A DNA stretch of 64,000 bases. Source: Protopterus annectens. Its lineage: Eukaryota; Chordata; Ceratodontiformes; Protopteridae. This document shows, in pieces, positions 62,887 to 64,000 of the stretch. A model generated the notes under the pieces. That model searched no databases. It was given only the letters and a program-made list of their open reading frames with translations, and was not told the origin of the DNA. Positions within the stretch are counted from its first letter, which is position 1. Every line of letters starts with the position of its first letter. The position numbers and the translations under genes are program-made. The stretch is from contig NC_056733.1 of NCBI RefSeq assembly GCF_019279795.1, positions 1,121,170,862 to 1,121,234,861 on the forward strand, written 5' to 3'.

Positions 62887-62931
62887 ATGGAGGCAGAATC
62901 GGTGATTGAGGACAAAACCATCGAGTTAATG
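62887..62931 (+). CDS. Candidate first coding exon of a host gene (MEAESVIEDKTIELM)
   Basis: ATG at 62,887 lies in a strong start context (A at -3, G at +4: AACATGG). The frame gives 15 acidic-rich residues, MEAESVIEDKTIELM, and ends exactly at a good splice donor, ATG|GTGAGG, in phase 0. Upstream are CpG-rich sequence and paired CRE-like sites. If unspliced, the frame would run on to 63,090 with a Pro/Ser-rich tail that looks random, which favours splicing. The gene lies mostly outside the window and I cannot name it. Confidence that it is a real exon is moderate. Confidence 0.5.
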
Positions 62932-64000
62932 GTGAGGGCAGTACACTATTTAAGATGTGTAGGTCACGAGGATGTTGACCGTTTTTCACGTTTAGTTCCC
63001 GTCTCCCCCACACCTTTCAGTTCAAGGTGTCGAGTAGCACTGTTTCGAACACCCTGTTTCCTGCCGCCTGGTAGTAGCACCCCTTTATAGCTTCTTTTTC
63101 GGTTTGGGAGTGAGAGTGAATTGTTAATTCCTAGGGTTCTGTTATGTTGTGTAAGGCCGCATTGGCCAACATGTAATCCGGCAGTGGAACGGGCCTGTCA
63201 AGCTGGACCTTTTTCTTGCCTTGTATTATGACAGGAGGTGGGGGCCTGGCTGGTGCGACCAAACATTAATGAAAGATGGAGAAGAAGTCATTAGACTGTT
63301 AAGCTTTGATATAATTTAAACTTGAATGTTTATTAAGAGCATGTGCATTGCTAATACAATATTTTGTTGGTCAAGAGCACAGGATGCTGTCTGGCTGCCC
63401 CATCGTAACCTTTTATAGTTGTGTAGCTTTTATGGTTCAGTTTCTATACTGAGGGCTGATGGTTAGTGCAGCCCTTTTTCACCTGTTATTAATTTGGCAA
63501 GTGTCCAGTTAACTGCATTATCTCAGAGTGGAAATGTTTAGTTATTGTGGTGTACTGCTGCTGTGTTAAATTTAATAGGTGGTCGTTCTTGTTTCTCTCT
63601 TCCCCAGCATGCTGATGAATGACAGAGTAGTGGTTGCCTTGCTCAGAAATCAGGACAGATTTTCAATTTTGCATGGTTTATTGTTTCCTAAAGTGAGCCT
63701 TGATTCAGGGAGCATTTGAAAATAGTGTAGTCAAGACTAATGCAGTTAGAGTACTGCTGAAGATGTTGATTTTTGCTGTTAAATGGCCAATTTTTGCATA
63801 TTCCGTTACAAGAGGTTACTTCTAGTTGAAGTATGTTGACCTTTGCCCTGTATTTTATAGGTGAAGCTTGCCTTCCAGAATTCGATGTCAGAGTTCTTGT
63901 GGCTTACAAGGTTGAATAAGTAAATATTTATTGCAAAAAAACTTTATTTGGAAGATATTATTGTAATTATATAGTATAGTTTGCATAACTTAACCTGTGA
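62932..64000 (+). other. Probable intron 1 of the candidate gene
   Basis: Starts at the GTGAGG donor. About 1.07 kb to the window end with no second exon recognised; it includes T-rich stretches and no clear TE. Confidence 0.4.

Noticed and set aside
62887-63090. A complete 67-residue protein starting MEAESVIEDK
   Set aside because: The frame crosses a strong splice donor after 15 codons and the rest has no conserved character; reading it as a first exon is more likely.

Overview
The window is repeat-dense vertebrate nuclear DNA with no prokaryotic features. It holds copies of the L1, CR1 and L2 LINE clades, Penelope-like elements (PLEs) with GIY-YIG endonuclease remnants, short inverted-repeat DNA elements and many long (TA)n/(CA)n tracts. 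This mix fits an amphibian (perhaps a caecilian) or a lobe-finned fish better than a bird or mammal. The species is an inference; nothing here fixes it.

Layout. (1) 1-19,728: one AT-rich, strongly strand-asymmetric minisatellite of about 200 units of 96-102 bp, running off the left edge. (2) 19,729-21,174: a LINE-like tail and an L1-type ORF1 fragment on the minus strand. (3) 21,175-46,925: one full-length but decayed L1 on the plus strand, bounded by an 18-bp target-site duplication (16/18 identical) and split by nested insertions. These are a DNA element of about 2.9 kb with a perfect 10-bp TSD and a hammerhead-ribozyme motif near one end; a 3.2-kb element with inverted ends and a perfect 14-bp TSD, itself carrying a CR1 fragment and a short inverted-repeat element; a near-complete CR1 on the minus strand; and an L2-type LINE with a 2A-like NPGP motif, split by another near-complete CR1. 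(4) 46,926-51,660: unassigned sequence and a decayed PLE with RT and GIY-YIG remnants. (5) 51,945-56,775: a fourth CR1, carrying a fifth 5'-truncated CR1 inside it. (6) 56,778-57,860: TA tracts alternating with two fold-back/MITE-like elements that share a GC-rich core, then (CA)n. (7) 58,050-62,365: a minus-strand PLE fragment, a MIR-like SINE, an old tandem repeat of about 180 bp, L2 and CR1 tails and inverted-repeat elements. (8) 62,700-64,000: the only likely host-gene sequence, a promoter-like region with two CRE-like sites and a short first coding exon with a good splice donor; the rest is intron.

How the parts work together. Almost every long reading frame here is LINE protein (CR1 ORF1 SGNH esterase; endonuclease plus reverse transcriptase in ORF2) or a by-product of tandem repeats. 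The L1 nest gives a relative order of events: L1 first, then the DNA element, the inverted-end element and the L2, then CR1 copies and MITEs inside those, with the near-intact CR1s among the youngest. The least expected signals are the canonical hammerhead core near 27,355-27,390, the signal-peptide-like plus NPGP leader of the L2 ORF, the three-state CpG variation across the satellite, and the likely unannotated first exon at 62,887-62,931.
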